This document shows positions 16,496 through 26,956 of a DNA stretch of 45,201 bases, piece by piece. The notes under the pieces were generated by a model that saw nothing but the letters and a program-made list of their open reading frames with translations, ran no database searches and was not told the DNA's origin. The first letter of the stretch is position 1. Each line of letters begins with the position of its first letter. Source of the DNA: Methanosphaera stadtmanae (GTDB lineage: Archaea > Methanobacteriota > Methanobacteria > Methanobacteriales > Methanobacteriaceae); NCBI GenBank assembly GCA_015062825.1, contig SUTR01000012.1:8761-53961 (forward strand), written 5' to 3'. The translations under genes were made by a program, and so were the position numbers.

Positions 16496-18961
16496 TTAGT
16501 CCTTGTAATAGTATAATCCCTTTTCAATGTTTGCTTCAAAGAAGTTGTTATTGTCGGTTAATTCTAATTTTCTAGTTGTATTATTCTCTATTATGTCTTG
16601 GAAATATTCTAGTATTCTTGTTGTATCAGTTATGTTGAAGTGTCTTAAATCTATACTATAACAGTCAATACTGCTTTTATCTAATTGTTCTAGCCATTCT
16701 GTTAGGTTTAATATTCTATAGTCATAGATGTGCGTGTTCTCATTTGCATCTTGCACTAATTTATATTCATGGTTACGCTTATCCTTTAGGTAGTAGTACT
16801 TGTTTTCATAGGATGGCTTCATATCTTCAAAGTTGTCTCTTGTTATCATATCCTCGGTGTGTCCAAATATTATGTATTCAAGTTCTATGTTCTCATTATG
16901 CAGTTGTTTAATGTCATGTAATGATATTTCATTTGATATCACTTGTCTTTTGAAGATCTTTTCAAGTTTTCTTATTGTATAGTTATTGTATATGTTCAAT
17001 CTATTGGAATAACTGGTTACATCAAGGTTGTCTGCTACTCCAATATTATCGGTCTGTATCTTCAAATCAATATTGTTAAATCTTAACTTAACAAGTATCT
17101 CACCAATATGTGGTAAATCTTTATCAAGTAATAAATCAGGTAATATCCATATAATTTTTTTATCTTTTAATATTTTAGATAATTCTTCAAGTTCATCATA
17201 AATTCCATGACAGTAATCATTCATATTATCATAGTTAAAGCTTGCATCATAATATACTTCATCGATAAATGAGTAATCATTTAGTAATTTTGCCTGCTTA
17301 AGATTGTATATGTATACATTATATTTCTTATCTTTATCAGTTAGGTCATATTTAATATAGTGTTCCTGTTTAAATTTTTCAATTTTTTCTTTAGTTAGTT
17401 CTAGATTTTCCTTTGATGGAAGTTGACTTTTCTTTATTATCTTATCAAGATAATCTGTTAGTTTACGTCTAATGTCATTTATTATTGATATTGGCATAAA
17501 CAAGTCATTAGGAAAGTTATCATAGGATATGTTTATTATTTCATACTTTGTATTTCCAGTTTTTCTTAGTTGCTTATTAAGGGTATCTGTTGTAAGTGGC
17601 CTTTTCTGTGCAGTTTCAAATTTTTCATTACTTATAAATTCAACATCATCTTTGAATATGTCACTTCTACATTTTACTTTCAATTGTCTCTCATCAGTTA
17701 CACTTAAATTCAAATCCAATGTTATCTTATGAAGGTTGTTACCGTTTATTATCCTTTTGCTTGTATCATGTAAATATTTTGAGTAGCTAATATAGACCAA
17801 TGTACCTTCTTGTAGGTAGAAATGCTTATTGTTTGCTATTGTAATTTTACGCTTGGATTGTTTTAAAATCTTACTAACATACATTCCAAGACTATCATTA
17901 TTATATTCAAATCTAAGGCCGTCACCATTAACTATCTTAATTGGATATTTACGATTGGTAAATTCAAATGTAATAGTATCATAATCATATTTAGTAACAC
18001 GGCCTATAGGATAACCCTTTGTTCCTGATTGGCTACGTCCAACAACATCACAAGCATCCTTTTCTAAAATATAACCCTCCGTAAGACCTCTGTTAAATGC
18101 AAGATTTAACAATAAATAATTACTCTTATCCTCAGGATTTTCAATAATCTGCTTATAACAGTATGTGGTGATGCTTACATAATCAGATGATTTCATACGA
18201 CCTTCAATCTTCAGACTATCAACACCAGTATCCAAAATCTCTTTAATATTGATGTATGTGCATAAATCCTTGGTACTTAGTAAATAATTATCATCACTAA
18301 TCTTTCCATGATAATAATCCTCCAATGTATATCTCATGCGACATGGCTGTGCACAACTTCCACGATTACCACTACGACCACCTAAAAATGAAGACATTAT
18401 GCAACGACCACTATAACAATAACATAAAGCACCATGAGCAAATACTTCCAACTGGATTTCATGATTAAATTTATCAAGCTTGGACTTGATGCTTTTTATA
18501 CGTGAAATAGGAACCTCCCGTGAAATGTTCACATTATCAAATCCATTATCTGAAAGCCATTTGACAAAACTATAATCAACTATGGTCATCTGTGTAGAAG
18601 CATGTAGTTCTAAGTCTGGAAATATATTAGAAATTACTGATGCAAGACCTATGTCCTGAATTATAATTGCATCCACACCATGAGAATACAGGAAATACAC
18701 ATAGTCAATAACAGATTCCATTTCATCCTCTAAAATACTGGTGTTAACAGTAACAAATACCTTTACATTATAGCGATGACAGAAAACAATAGCCTCCTGC
18801 AACTGTTCATAATCAAAATTATCCGCATATGCTCGTGCACCAAAACGTTTACCTGATAGATATACATAATCAGCACCACTAAAAACAGCAGCCTTCAGAA
18901 CATCCTTGCTGCCAACAGGTGCAAGAACCTTACATTTATTATTTGTTATAATTTTATCCAC
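16496..18961 (-). CDS. Peptidase U32 family protein (YegQ/RlhA-type)
   Basis: This 821-residue protein has an N-terminal U32 barrel (LAPVGSKDVLKAAVFSGADYVYLSG) and the U32 signature near residues 172-190 (E-V-F-A-H-G-A-L-C ... S-G-R-C-I-M-S). Further cysteines follow (GSCAQPCRMRY), consistent with the Fe-S cluster site of RNA-hydroxylating members. Bacterial relatives of this long form act in tRNA or 23S rRNA hydroxylation; peptidase activity is doubtful. The archaeal role is inferred. The GTG start at 18961 is preceded by GGGAG at proper spacing. It faces thymidylate kinase divergently about 100 bases away. Confidence 0.85.
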   Translation of the reverse strand: MDKIITNNKCKVLAPVGSKDVLKAAVFSGADYVYLSGKRFGARAYADNFDYEQLQEAIVFCHRYNVKVFVTVNTSILEDEMESVIDYVYFLYSHGVDAIIIQDIGLASVISNIFPDLELHASTQMTIVDYSFVKWLSDNGFDNVNISREVPISRIKSIKSKLDKFNHEIQLEVFAHGALCYCYSGRCIMSSFLGGRSGNRGSCAQPCRMRYTLEDYYHGKISDDNYLLSTKDLCTYINIKEILDTGVDSLKIEGRMKSSDYVSITTYCYKQIIENPEDKSNYLLLNLAFNRGLTEGYILEKDACDVVGRSQSGTKGYPIGRVTKYDYDTITFEFTNRKYPIKIVNGDGLRFEYNNDSLGMYVSKILKQSKRKITIANNKHFYLQEGTLVYISYSKYLHDTSKRIINGNNLHKITLDLNLSVTDERQLKVKCRSDIFKDDVEFISNEKFETAQKRPLTTDTLNKQLRKTGNTKYEIINISYDNFPNDLFMPISIINDIRRKLTDYLDKIIKKSQLPSKENLELTKEKIEKFKQEHYIKYDLTDKDKKYNVYIYNLKQAKLLNDYSFIDEVYYDASFNYDNMNDYCHGIYDELEELSKILKDKKIIWILPDLLLDKDLPHIGEILVKLRFNNIDLKIQTDNIGVADNLDVTSYSNRLNIYNNYTIRKLEKIFKRQVISNEISLHDIKQLHNENIELEYIIFGHTEDMITRDNFEDMKPSYENKYYYLKDKRNHEYKLVQDANENTHIYDYRILNLTEWLEQLDKSSIDCYSIDLRHFNITDTTRILEYFQDIIENNTTRKLELTDNNNFFEANIEKGLYYYKD

Positions 18962-19062
18962 ACTCCCTCATTATACAACATTACTCATATATAAGTATTT
19001 CAAACATTACAAATAAAAATATCTATAATAAGAAAAAATAACCAAATAAAAGGTTGATGAAT

Positions 19063-19644
19063 ATGTATATAGTACTTGAAGGAATAGATGGCACAGGAAA
19101 ATCAACACAAACAAAACTACTGCAGGAACACCTATTAAAAGAAGGTTATCAAGTAGAAACAGTTGTAGAACCAACAAAATCAGAAATTGGAAAACTCATA
19201 AGAGTTCAGCTTAAAAATGAAGAATCAACACAAGATACCAACCAGCAAATATTGGCATTACTATTTGCTGCAGACCGACTAACACTTAAGGATAGAATAT
19301 TGGAAGTTAAAGGGGACAAGACAAAATTCATATTAAGTGACAGATCATTCTATTCAAGTATTGCATATCAAGACAATCCAAACATAGACATGCAATGGCT
19401 ACGTAAAGTAAATGATTACACACCACAACCAGATATGATGATACTGCTTGACTTGGATGAAGATGAAGCAATAAAACGTTGTGATGAAACGGAAGTATTT
19501 GAAACAAAGGAATTTTTAAGAAGAACAAGACAAAAATACCTTAAATTCCTTGAAGAAGAAAACACATATAAAATAGATGCCTCTCAGATAGTAGAACAAG
19601 TTCATGAAGACATATGTAAATTGATAGAAGAAAACATAATGTAA
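19063..19644 (+). CDS. tmk: Thymidylate kinase (dTMP kinase)
   Basis: The enzyme phosphorylates dTMP to dTDP in DNA-precursor synthesis. It shows a P-loop GIDGTGKST near the N-terminus, DRSFYSSIAYQ (DR-Y motif) and an Arg-rich LID region (KEFLRRTRQKYL). Length of about 193 residues is normal. I chose the ATG at 19063, giving the usual MYIVLEGIDG start, with AGGTTGATGA as the ribosome site; an ATG at 19057 overlaps that site. Confidence 0.93.
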   Translation: MYIVLEGIDGTGKSTQTKLLQEHLLKEGYQVETVVEPTKSEIGKLIRVQLKNEESTQDTNQQILALLFAADRLTLKDRILEVKGDKTKFILSDRSFYSSIAYQDNPNIDMQWLRKVNDYTPQPDMMILLDLDEDEAIKRCDETEVFETKEFLRRTRQKYLKFLEEENTYKIDASQIVEQVHEDICKLIEENIM

Positions 19645-19704
19645 AAATTCAGATTGTATAATAAAACTAGTTTTGATTGGTAAGTAAAAAAAAGCTTTTA
19701 AATC

Positions 19705-19742
19705 TAAAAAAAGGAATTGGATGTAAGAAGAATTACTTACAT
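19705..19742 (-). terminator. Hairpin with U-run ending the tyrS-side operon
   Basis: On the minus strand ATGTAAG-8 bases-CTTACAT (19721-19742) overlaps the stop codon of the 110-residue gene. After a short spacer it is followed by a run of seven T (complement of 19706-19712). It sits between two convergent genes and probably ends the minus-strand transcript. Confidence 0.4.
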
Positions 19743-20069
19743 ACCCAAACGTTCTTTCATTAAATCAACAAGGTAATTGACAGCATCATTCACATCAATA
19801 AGTGGGCCATGTAACTGTGGACCTTCATCTGATTGCTTAAGTTTAAGATTGAACTTATCAATGGTTTCCTTTATCTCTGAAACTGTAGGACCCGGAGGTA
19901 GGGTTACATCAACAACATGCTTGGATGCACGACGTAAATCTTCAAGTTCACCCTCAAATAATAATATACCATCAGCAGTCTGAAGCATATTAAGATGATA
20001 TTCAACTATCATCTCATCAACCTGTCTTGGCTGCATTCCACTTAATACTCTCATTGTATGTTTAACCAT
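19737..20069 (-). CDS. Small conserved-looking protein of unknown function, downstream of tyrS
   Basis: This 110-residue soluble, acidic protein begins MVKHTMRVLSGMQPRQ, has a helical-looking N-terminus, a central VTLPPGPTVSEIKETIDKF segment and a C-terminal helix ending in KERLGM. No cysteines, membrane segments or nucleotide-binding motifs are visible. The ATG at 20069 has a strong GGGAG site. The gene starts 17 bases after tyrS, so it is probably co-transcribed with it. I do not recognise the family. Normal composition and good translation signals argue for a real gene, perhaps methanogen-specific. Confidence 0.8.
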   Translation of the reverse strand: MVKHTMRVLSGMQPRQVDEMIVEYHLNMLQTADGILLFEGELEDLRRASKHVVDVTLPPGPTVSEIKETIDKFNLKLKQSDEGPQLHGPLIDVNDAVNYLVDLMKERLGM

Positions 20070-20086
20070 AATTAATAACTCCCTAC

Positions 20087-21043
20087 TTAATTATTTTCCA
20101 TATATTCTCGAGCATCTTCAAATCGTTCTACAATATATTTGGCAACAGTATTTTTCAAGTCCATAGGATGTAACTCTTCTTTTTCATATACATCTAGTAA
20201 TTCAGCTTCCGTTAGCTCTAGATTACCACCAAATTTTTCAGGTCTTTCAATAAGCATTGTTTCATGTTCATCGAATATATAATAATGTGCCATTTCAATA
20301 ACAGGATTATCCTCTGTAACTCCTATTGGACAGAAACTTTTGTTGATTTTTTTCTTAATTTCCTTTGGACTGTCATCTATTGCAATGAAGTTTCCTTTAC
20401 TGCTTGACATCTTATCTGAACCGTCAGTTCCATGTATGAGTGGGATGTGTATACATACTGGTGCTTCATATCCCATACGTGGTAGTGCTTCACGTGCCAA
20501 CATATGTATTTTTCTCTGTTCCATTCCACCTACAGCTACATCCACATCTAAATCATGAATGTCCAATGCTTGCATAATAGGATACATTGCTTCTGCAACA
20601 TTATGTGTTTCATCTCTTGAAACCTGTGCCATACTACGCTGTGCTCGTTGAATTGTAATAAGTTGTGCTACTTTAAATACTTGGAACATATATTCTGGTG
20701 TCATACGAGTTGATCCAAGAATAAATTCAGTATCTTCACTTAGACCTAATGCTTTGAAACATTTAATGTTATACTCTGCTGTTTCCTGAATTTCTTCAAG
20801 AGTTCCTTTACCATTAAGGTATGCATGTAAATCTGCTAGGAATATTTTTATCTTAAAACCAGCATCCTGTAATGCTTTCATCTTCTTAATTGTTAATGCA
20901 TGTCCAAGATGTATTTTTCCTGATGGTTCAAATCCTACATAAGCACCTTTTTTATCTCTTTTAATCAATTCCTTCAATTCATCCATTTCTATTATTTCTG
21001 CTGTATCCTTTGATATATTTTCTAATGCTTTATCTACATCCAT
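20087..21043 (-). CDS. tyrS: Tyrosyl-tRNA synthetase (archaeal type)
   Basis: This class I synthetase charges tRNA-Tyr. The HIGH-type motif is HLGHA (about residues 43-47) after FEPSGKI, and the KMSKS-type motif is KMSSSK (about 212). The protein is about 318 residues and lacks the bacterial C-terminal S4 domain, as in archaeal TyrRS. The start is the ATG at 21043, placed just after a perfect GGAGG (21052-21056 on the opposite strand); a longer frame from a TTG would include that ribosome site and is rejected. It follows nmd3 by 24 bases. Confidence 0.94.
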   Translation of the reverse strand: MDVDKALENISKDTAEIIEMDELKELIKRDKKGAYVGFEPSGKIHLGHALTIKKMKALQDAGFKIKIFLADLHAYLNGKGTLEEIQETAEYNIKCFKALGLSEDTEFILGSTRMTPEYMFQVFKVAQLITIQRAQRSMAQVSRDETHNVAEAMYPIMQALDIHDLDVDVAVGGMEQRKIHMLAREALPRMGYEAPVCIHIPLIHGTDGSDKMSSSKGNFIAIDDSPKEIKKKINKSFCPIGVTEDNPVIEMAHYYIFDEHETMLIERPEKFGGNLELTEAELLDVYEKEELHPMDLKNTVAKYIVERFEDAREYMENN

Positions 21044-21067
21044 TTTATTGGCCTCCAATTCCTTTTT

Positions 21068-22108
21068 TTATATTGATATGTATAATCTGTTTTTAATTTT
21101 TATTGTGTTAATTTCATCTCCAATATTTAAGCTATTCATAAGCTCATTTTTATCAAATTCTATTGTTTCATAAGTATCTGGATCAAATACTTGAATTTGC
21201 TTTGGGGTAATATTGGTTATGGTAGTTTTTTTAATATCATCAGTTGTTGCAATCTTATTTGTCTTATCATATTCCTTCCAGCTGACTGATTCCTCTTTAT
21301 AACTGGATAAATTCAATCCTACAAATTTATGACTTCCTATCTTTTCTATCCTTAAAATCTTATCCTCATATTCTATGAAGTCATTTTTATGAAATGATGG
21401 TAGTCTTACTGATACCCATGAACGATATAGGTCACGACTTTTGGATTTATCAAATCCAACAAGTTTGCGTGATTCTGTTATTACTCCACCGAATGTTTTT
21501 TGTAGGTTCAATGCTATTTTGTGGGCTGCATTATAGGAACCTACATTATAATCAATACCTTCCTTCAGGACAATTCTTTCAGATACATAAGCTAATTTAT
21601 TGGTTTTGCATAATCGTTGTATTTCCTTTGCTATAAATTCATCAGCATCTTTTATTTCTTCATCATCTAACTTACGTCCATCTGCTCTTAATTGAATTAC
21701 TGCTTCATAATAACCAGAATGGAATTTACTGCAATCTGGACAAACACCCTTTTCAACCTTTACCTCTATTGGATATTCTTGTCTGATGGGTGAGTCTATA
21801 ACAGTACCATTTACATGTAATATACACTCATAGACTGTTCCACGATTGTTGGTAATTTCTGTAAATATTTCCACATCTTCAAGTTTTTCATTTACTGTGA
21901 TGTCCTTTTGTATTGCATCATTAATTATTTCATCATCATAGTATCCTACTTGAATCCATTTGTTCTGTTTTAATGTTGCTCCACAATGTGAACAGACAGT
22001 AAAAGTTGCATATTCCGGTACTTTAACTGCTTGAAATTCATTTAAGTAACAGCTTTTGCATAAGCCGTCATATAGTTTTTCTTCCTTGTCACATAGTAAA
22101 CAAAACAT
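21068..22108 (-). CDS. NMD3-family zinc-ribbon protein
   Basis: This protein of about 346 residues has the N-terminal cysteine pairs of NMD3 (CLLC, CKSC, CSHC and later CPDC), followed by the conserved body and C-terminal OB/SH3-like regions. Eukaryotic NMD3 is an adaptor for 60S ribosomal subunit export and maturation; archaeal members are presumed to act on the large ribosomal subunit. The start chosen is the ATG at 22108 (MFCLLCDK), just after a GTGAT ribosome site. It is part of the minus-strand run aIF2-beta > nmd3 > tyrS. Confidence 0.88.
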   Translation of the reverse strand: MFCLLCDKEEKLYDGLCKSCYLNEFQAVKVPEYATFTVCSHCGATLKQNKWIQVGYYDDEIINDAIQKDITVNEKLEDVEIFTEITNNRGTVYECILHVNGTVIDSPIRQEYPIEVKVEKGVCPDCSKFHSGYYEAVIQLRADGRKLDDEEIKDADEFIAKEIQRLCKTNKLAYVSERIVLKEGIDYNVGSYNAAHKIALNLQKTFGGVITESRKLVGFDKSKSRDLYRSWVSVRLPSFHKNDFIEYEDKILRIEKIGSHKFVGLNLSSYKEESVSWKEYDKTNKIATTDDIKKTTITNITPKQIQVFDPDTYETIEFDKNELMNSLNIGDEINTIKIKNRLYISI

Positions 22109-22240
22109 AGTTATCACTCATGATATTCCATTTTAATAAGTAATCATAATTTAGTATTTCATATAAACTGGAATATGAGAAATAGTATAAAATTAATTAA
22201 TATTTGGAGCTTAAAGAAAAAATAATAGTAATGAATACTA

Positions 22241-22675
22241 TTATAATGATTTAAGTGGTGCTCTAGCTCCACAAGCACTACATTTTAGCATATCGATGCG
22301 ATCTTCTCTTATGATAACTGTATCTGGTCTGTTACATTCATGACACATTACAAAGTTATCCACATATTCTTTTACACGATCGTTAATCACATAGTGGGTG
22401 AATTTTCCTTGAAGAATTGCACGATTTCCTTCCACATTACCTGATGTACCTAATTCTCTTAATAAATATTTAAGTACATGTTGTGGGTCCCTGTTTAATG
22501 TACTTGATACATCACCAAAGTTTTTAATGATTGTTCTATTTCCTTGGATTACAGAGTATCCTTTTGGTATTTTAAATCTTTTTGCTTCAAATATTTTATC
22601 TGGCAACTGTTCGTATGCCTTATCTAATAATTTCTCATATTCTTCAAAATCTGAATTCTTTTTACTTTTTGCCAT
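22241..22675 (-). CDS. Translation initiation factor aIF2 subunit beta
   Basis: aIF2-beta is part of the heterotrimer that brings initiator tRNA to the small ribosomal subunit. The 144-residue protein has the central alpha/beta domain ([19 protein letters not shown]) and a C-terminal zinc ribbon (CHECNRPDT ... CSACGAR). The ATG at 22675 (MAKSKK) is preceded by GGAGG at good distance; a longer frame upstream has no such support. It lies between mcm and nmd3, a gene neighbourhood familiar in Methanobacteriales. Confidence 0.94.
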   Translation of the reverse strand: MAKSKKNSDFEEYEKLLDKAYEQLPDKIFEAKRFKIPKGYSVIQGNRTIIKNFGDVSSTLNRDPQHVLKYLLRELGTSGNVEGNRAILQGKFTHYVINDRVKEYVDNFVMCHECNRPDTVIIREDRIDMLKCSACGARAPLKSL

Positions 22676-22810
22676 AATCCCCAACCTCCATATTTTTTTC
22701 TTGTTTTTATGATAATGATTAGCTTTATAATACAATCATTTTTTTTTAAGTATTCTTTGATTTGTATTGATATATAATACTATAATATATGTTTTTCAAG
22801 TAATATTAAT

Positions 22811-24850
22811 CTATGCTATATTGTAATGGTCTGGTGTAGGCTCGTAAATTACACCCTTGGTTTTTAGCATGTTTATTACTTCATCAACCTTGGCTTCTCC
22901 TACATTATACTTATCTGCAAGTTCGGCATATACTGTTGTTTTAGGTGCACTACCTTCATAATCTTCACATAATTCCTTGATTACATCAATTATAATGTTT
23001 ATCTTGTCACGTTCGGATTTGGAAGTTCTACCTTCTACTTTATCAATGTCTACTTTACCTGTATCTGGGTCATAACCTACTTGTTTCATACAGTCTTCCT
23101 GTAATTTTATTGCCCGTTCTGCATCTTCTTTGGTAACTTCTGGTGACAATCGTATACGTGCACTAGCTTCGGATATACGTACAAGTGCTTCTAATTGCCT
23201 TGCAGTGATTGGTACAGGGGATTCTTCATCAATAGCACCACTACGCATTGTCACATAGAAGTTTTGCAGGGTTTTTGCAGCTTCTTTGGATAATGTTGGA
23301 TTCACGCTACGTCTTGCATATGCAATGTATTTACGCATAAATTCAGGTTCAATTTCATATGGTATGCTGCTTTCTTGATGTATTTTCAGGATGTGTCCTG
23401 CCAGTTTATGGTCACGTTCGGCATTTGGCTTATCTTCAATAATGAATATTAAATCAAAACGTGAAAGAATCGGTGAAGGCAAATCAATCTGTTCAGCAAT
23501 AGATTTATATCTGTCAAATCTACCAAATTTAGGGTTTGCTGCTGCAAGTACACTACAACGACTGTTAAGGGTAGCCATAATACCTGCTTTAGCAATGGAT
23601 ATTGTCTGTTGTTCCAATGCTTCGTGTATAGCACTTCTGTCTTCTTCACGCATCTTATCAAGTTCGTCTACACATACGTTTCCCTTATCACCTAATACCA
23701 ATGCACCAGCTTCTAGACTCCATCCGCCAAAGTCATCACGAACTGCTGCTGCAGTAAGCCCTACTCCACTAGTACCTTTACCACTGGTATATATTCCACG
23801 GGGAGCAAGCTTTGATACATATTTCAGAATCTGGGATTTACCAATACCCGGATCTCCAACAATAAGGATATGCATATCTCCTCTTATGTGTGTTTTATCC
23901 TCAAGTACTTTGGCTGATCCGCCAAATAATTGGAATGCTATTGCTTCTTTTACTTCAAAATATCCCTGAATGGATGGTGCAGTGGAAGCAATAATCTTGT
24001 CATAGATGTCTGGAGATTGTGCAAGTTTAATTATTTCTTCTTCATCTTCTTCACTGATATGTAACTCTTCAAATTCCTGTTCTAAAGGTTCTAAGTAATT
24101 ACCATAGATGAAATTATTAAAACGTTTTGTCTTATCATCACGTACCGTTTTTAGAATTCCAGTTACACGTACCTTATCTCCTGGTGTAAGAGTATCAACC
24201 ATATCATCTTCTAACACAACATTTATTTGTCTTGGCTGATCTCCTCCTGATAAGTTTTCCAATGGTTCCTGTAGTTTAACTGTTTGTGTATCCATATAAC
24301 GTGATTCATCCTGCAGTAACTTAAATGATCGTCCTCCACATTCTGTGCAGACTGCTGGTTCATGGATAATATTGGATTTTTGTGCAACTTCATGCAGTCT
24401 CATACAACTTCTACATTCAAATACTGCTGTCATAATACGTGGATGTATTTCATCTGTTTTACGTACAATACCATCTACAGCTATGAATTTTCCAATAAAT
24501 TCACTACGAAGAAATCTTAAAGGAACATTGTTACGAACATTCTTAAATCGAACATTCAGTTCTGCATTTTTTCGCTGAGGGTCTATGTTAACAATGGATT
24601 TACTAGCAGCTTCTAACGTCTCTTCAGGTTTTTCAATAAGTAAATCTGCACTATCTGGGTCAAACATTTCTAAGTCATTATAGTCAATAATAACAGATTT
24701 TTCTTCTGGAAACTTATCAAGTACTGCAAAGATTTCATCTTTTGAACGATTGGAGAAGAATTCTTCTAACTTTACAATTGAATTTTTCTTATTAGATTCT
24801 ACCATAGTTGCCATATTATCATATTCAAATCTTTTTTTAGATAATTTCAT
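22811..24850 (-). CDS. mcm: Replicative DNA helicase MCM
   Basis: MCM is the hexameric replicative helicase. The N-terminal domain carries a zinc site (CRSC ... CTECGG, near residues 145-170). The AAA+ core shows Walker [10 protein letters not shown] (near 333), Walker B CVDELDKM, sensor and arginine-finger segment LSRFDLIF, and a C-terminal winged helix (about 610-679). Full length is 679 residues. The exact start is uncertain: ATG codons at 24850, 24814 and 24805 are in frame, none with a strong ribosome site; the last would give a protein closer in length to well-studied methanogen MCMs. A TATA-like TATATAAA lies near 24886-24893. Confidence 0.93.
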   Translation of the reverse strand: MKLSKKRFEYDNMATMVESNKKNSIVKLEEFFSNRSKDEIFAVLDKFPEEKSVIIDYNDLEMFDPDSADLLIEKPEETLEAASKSIVNIDPQRKNAELNVRFKNVRNNVPLRFLRSEFIGKFIAVDGIVRKTDEIHPRIMTAVFECRSCMRLHEVAQKSNIIHEPAVCTECGGRSFKLLQDESRYMDTQTVKLQEPLENLSGGDQPRQINVVLEDDMVDTLTPGDKVRVTGILKTVRDDKTKRFNNFIYGNYLEPLEQEFEELHISEEDEEEIIKLAQSPDIYDKIIASTAPSIQGYFEVKEAIAFQLFGGSAKVLEDKTHIRGDMHILIVGDPGIGKSQILKYVSKLAPRGIYTSGKGTSGVGLTAAAVRDDFGGWSLEAGALVLGDKGNVCVDELDKMREEDRSAIHEALEQQTISIAKAGIMATLNSRCSVLAAANPKFGRFDRYKSIAEQIDLPSPILSRFDLIFIIEDKPNAERDHKLAGHILKIHQESSIPYEIEPEFMRKYIAYARRSVNPTLSKEAAKTLQNFYVTMRSGAIDEESPVPITARQLEALVRISEASARIRLSPEVTKEDAERAIKLQEDCMKQVGYDPDTGKVDIDKVEGRTSKSERDKINIIIDVIKELCEDYEGSAPKTTVYAELADKYNVGEAKVDEVINMLKTKGVIYEPTPDHYNIA

Positions 24851-25046
24851 TGATGAAAATATAAGTGGGTTTTTCTAAAATTTTTTATATAAAAAAAAAT
24901 TCTCATTTTCAATATCATTAAATATTTTCAAAAATAGAAATTATATATAACTAATATATTATATTGAATTTTATTATTATTAAAATTTTAATTTCTTAAA
25001 TAATTCTAAAAATGTAATAATTAAACTAATCTTCAGAGAGGAAATA

Positions 25047-25484
25047 ATGAAACGATCAAGATTAAAACTATTTAAAACTACTTCATTAACCATATCATTA
25101 ATTGGTGTGATTTTAATTTTAATTTCAATTGGAGTAATAGCGTATATAGGAGTATCAGGGTTAACAAATTCTGTTTCAACAACAGTAAATAGTGGTTCAT
25201 CATATGACCAATTAAATCAACTAAAAAGTGAATATTCTAATGTATCAGAACAATATTTATCAATCAGTGACAAAGTATCATCCAGTTCAGATCAAAACCT
25301 AAAAACAAGATACAATGAGGGAAAAATAAAATTATCAGAAGCTAACACAACATTGTCTACAATTGAAAGTATGATAAATAATGGAAAGCCTGATAATGAA
25401 ATTCAGACACAAGTAAAATCTGCAAAAGAAAATCTTGAATATGTAAAAAGCAACTATTCAAACTTAACAACCACTTCCAAATAG
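25047..25484 (+). CDS. Small membrane-anchored protein with coiled-coil ectodomain, unknown function
   Basis: This 145-residue protein has a basic N-terminus (KRSRLKLFKT), a single strong membrane segment (about 15-37: SLIGVILILISIGVIAYIG) and a Ser/Asn/Gln-rich helical remainder with heptad-like spacing (LNQLKSEYSNVSEQYLSIS). The likely topology is N-in with the helix outside. Family unknown. The ATG at 25047 has a GAGAGGA ribosome site. It stands alone, divergent from mcm and convergent with the rRNA methyltransferase, with its own terminator. Confidence 0.75.
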   Translation: MKRSRLKLFKTTSLTISLIGVILILISIGVIAYIGVSGLTNSVSTTVNSGSSYDQLNQLKSEYSNVSEQYLSISDKVSSSSDQNLKTRYNEGKIKLSEANTTLSTIESMINNGKPDNEIQTQVKSAKENLEYVKSNYSNLTTTSK

Positions 25485-25511
25485 AGTATTAAAACTCTAT
25501 TCTTTTTTTTA
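25481..25511 (+). terminator. Intrinsic-type terminator after small membrane protein
   Basis: The hairpin ATAGAGT-ATTAAA-ACTCTAT (25481-25500) overlaps the TAG stop and runs into a T-rich tract (25501-25511). It sits between convergent genes and could work for the plus-strand transcript. Confidence 0.6.
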
Positions 25512-25556
25512 TAGCTTTTTTTTAACTTTTAGAAAAATAGAAAAATGTTTTAAAAA

Positions 25557-26177
25557 CTATTTTTTATTAGCTTTAAAACCTCTGGCAATAATATACATTT
25601 CACTGCTACGTTTACGTGAAGAATTTGGTTTAGTAGTCTTCACAGTTCTAAATTTCTTCTTAATCTGACTTATCAATTCTTGATACGCTTCACCCTGGAA
25701 TGCTTTCATAATTAGATTTCCGTCTTTTTTGAGAAGATTGTCTGAAATATTCATAACTGCAGTAGCCAAGTCAAATGTTCTAAAATTATCAATATCCTTA
25801 ATACCACATAACTTTGGTGATGCATCAGATAATATTACATCTGCTTTTCCGTCAATGATTTCAGTTATGGTATTTTGTACTTCCTCTGTTGTAAAGTCGC
25901 CTTTGACGCCAATATATGCCTCATGGTCTATGGGTTTGATGTATTCCAAATCAACACTAACAACCATGCCTGTACCTTCCTCACCAATCACTTCGCACAC
26001 AACCTGACTCCAACCACCTGGTGCAGCACCCAAATCAATCACATTATAATGTGGCTTTAATAATTTATACTTTTTATCAAGCTGTTTGAGTTTATATGAA
26101 GCTCGTGAACGATAATTTTGTTTTTTTGCCAATTTATAATAATGTTCCTTATCATGTTTTGCCTTCCATCTGGACAT
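25557..26177 (-). CDS. rlmE: RlmE/FtsJ-family 23S rRNA (uridine-2'-O)-methyltransferase
   Basis: This 206-residue SAM-dependent 2'-O-methyltransferase shows an N-terminal SRASYKLKQLDKKY segment with the first catalytic Lys, the SAM site VIDLGAAPGGWSQ, catalytic Asp in LSDASPKLCG, Lys in LIMKAFQG and Glu in RKRSSEMYII (the K-D-K-E tetrad). It resembles bacterial RlmE and archaeal FtsJ in size. It lies 22 bases after the phosphoesterase gene on the same strand, so they are probably co-transcribed. Confidence 0.92.
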   Translation of the reverse strand: MSRWKAKHDKEHYYKLAKKQNYRSRASYKLKQLDKKYKLLKPHYNVIDLGAAPGGWSQVVCEVIGEEGTGMVVSVDLEYIKPIDHEAYIGVKGDFTTEEVQNTITEIIDGKADVILSDASPKLCGIKDIDNFRTFDLATAVMNISDNLLKKDGNLIMKAFQGEAYQELISQIKKKFRTVKTTKPNSSRKRSSEMYIIARGFKANKK

Positions 26178-26199
26178 AAAACCGTTACCTCCTTAAATA

Positions 26200-26721
26200 T
26201 TAGTGTTTGAATCTACTAAAATCCAATGATTTACAGGTTGGAGCACCTACTACAACTATCCGTGCATCAATCTTATCATCATTTATCTCAAGTAACATTA
26301 CACTAGGCTCACACATACGTGGCTGGGTAGGACTACCGGGATTTAGTAATAAAACATCGTCAACCTTTTCAATCATTGGCTGATGACTATGTCCTGTAAT
26401 CATAACATCAACATTCAACTCTCTTGCAAGATAATATAACTGTTGTGTATCACCTCTTGGATAAACAATCCCATGTGCAAGTCCAATCCTGGTCTGGTCT
26501 ACTGTGATAATTTCATGATCATTTAATCCTAAGTCATAATCACAATTACCATTAACTGCAACTACAGGGGCGATTTCTTCCAATGATTCTATTACTTCTT
26601 TACTTTCAATATCTCCTGCATGCAATATTAAATCAACATCTTCAAAAACTTCAAACACTTTATTGGGGATGTTTCTGCTACGTGCTGGAATATGTGTATC
26701 TGATATAACGCCTATTAACAT
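26200..26721 (-). CDS. YfcE/MJ0936-type metallophosphoesterase
   Basis: This 173-residue calcineurin-like phosphoesterase has the full metal-binding set: D and H in ISDTHIPAR, D in HAGDIES, N in NGNCDYD, H in GLAHGIVYPRGD and H-x-H in GHSHQP. Small members of this group hydrolyse phosphodiesters in vitro; the natural substrate is unknown. The start is the ATG at 26721. It is the first gene of a two-gene unit with the rRNA methyltransferase and is divergent from topA. Confidence 0.9.
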   Translation of the reverse strand: MLIGVISDTHIPARSRNIPNKVFEVFEDVDLILHAGDIESKEVIESLEEIAPVVAVNGNCDYDLGLNDHEIITVDQTRIGLAHGIVYPRGDTQQLYYLARELNVDVMITGHSHQPMIEKVDDVLLLNPGSPTQPRMCEPSVMLLEINDDKIDARIVVVGAPTCKSLDFSRFKH

Positions 26722-26956
26722 AATAATACTCTCATCTAATTATTTATCTGAAATTGAATGATGATATTAAATTCAATAATAATAATCTTCTTATTTTTTT
26801 CTTTCAATAATAAATATTTATATAATACTATCTAATAATCATTTTAATATAGAATTATTCTTAAAGTAAAATATGTTGTAAAAAATATAAATACAATATA
26901 ACATGTTCAAAATTAGAATAAATACTACCACAACAAAAAGATAGGATGATGAAAAA

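Noticed and set aside
23391-23969. Plus-strand ORF of 192 codons inside mcm
   Set aside because: It lies antisense to the conserved AAA+ core of MCM; no independent translation signal.
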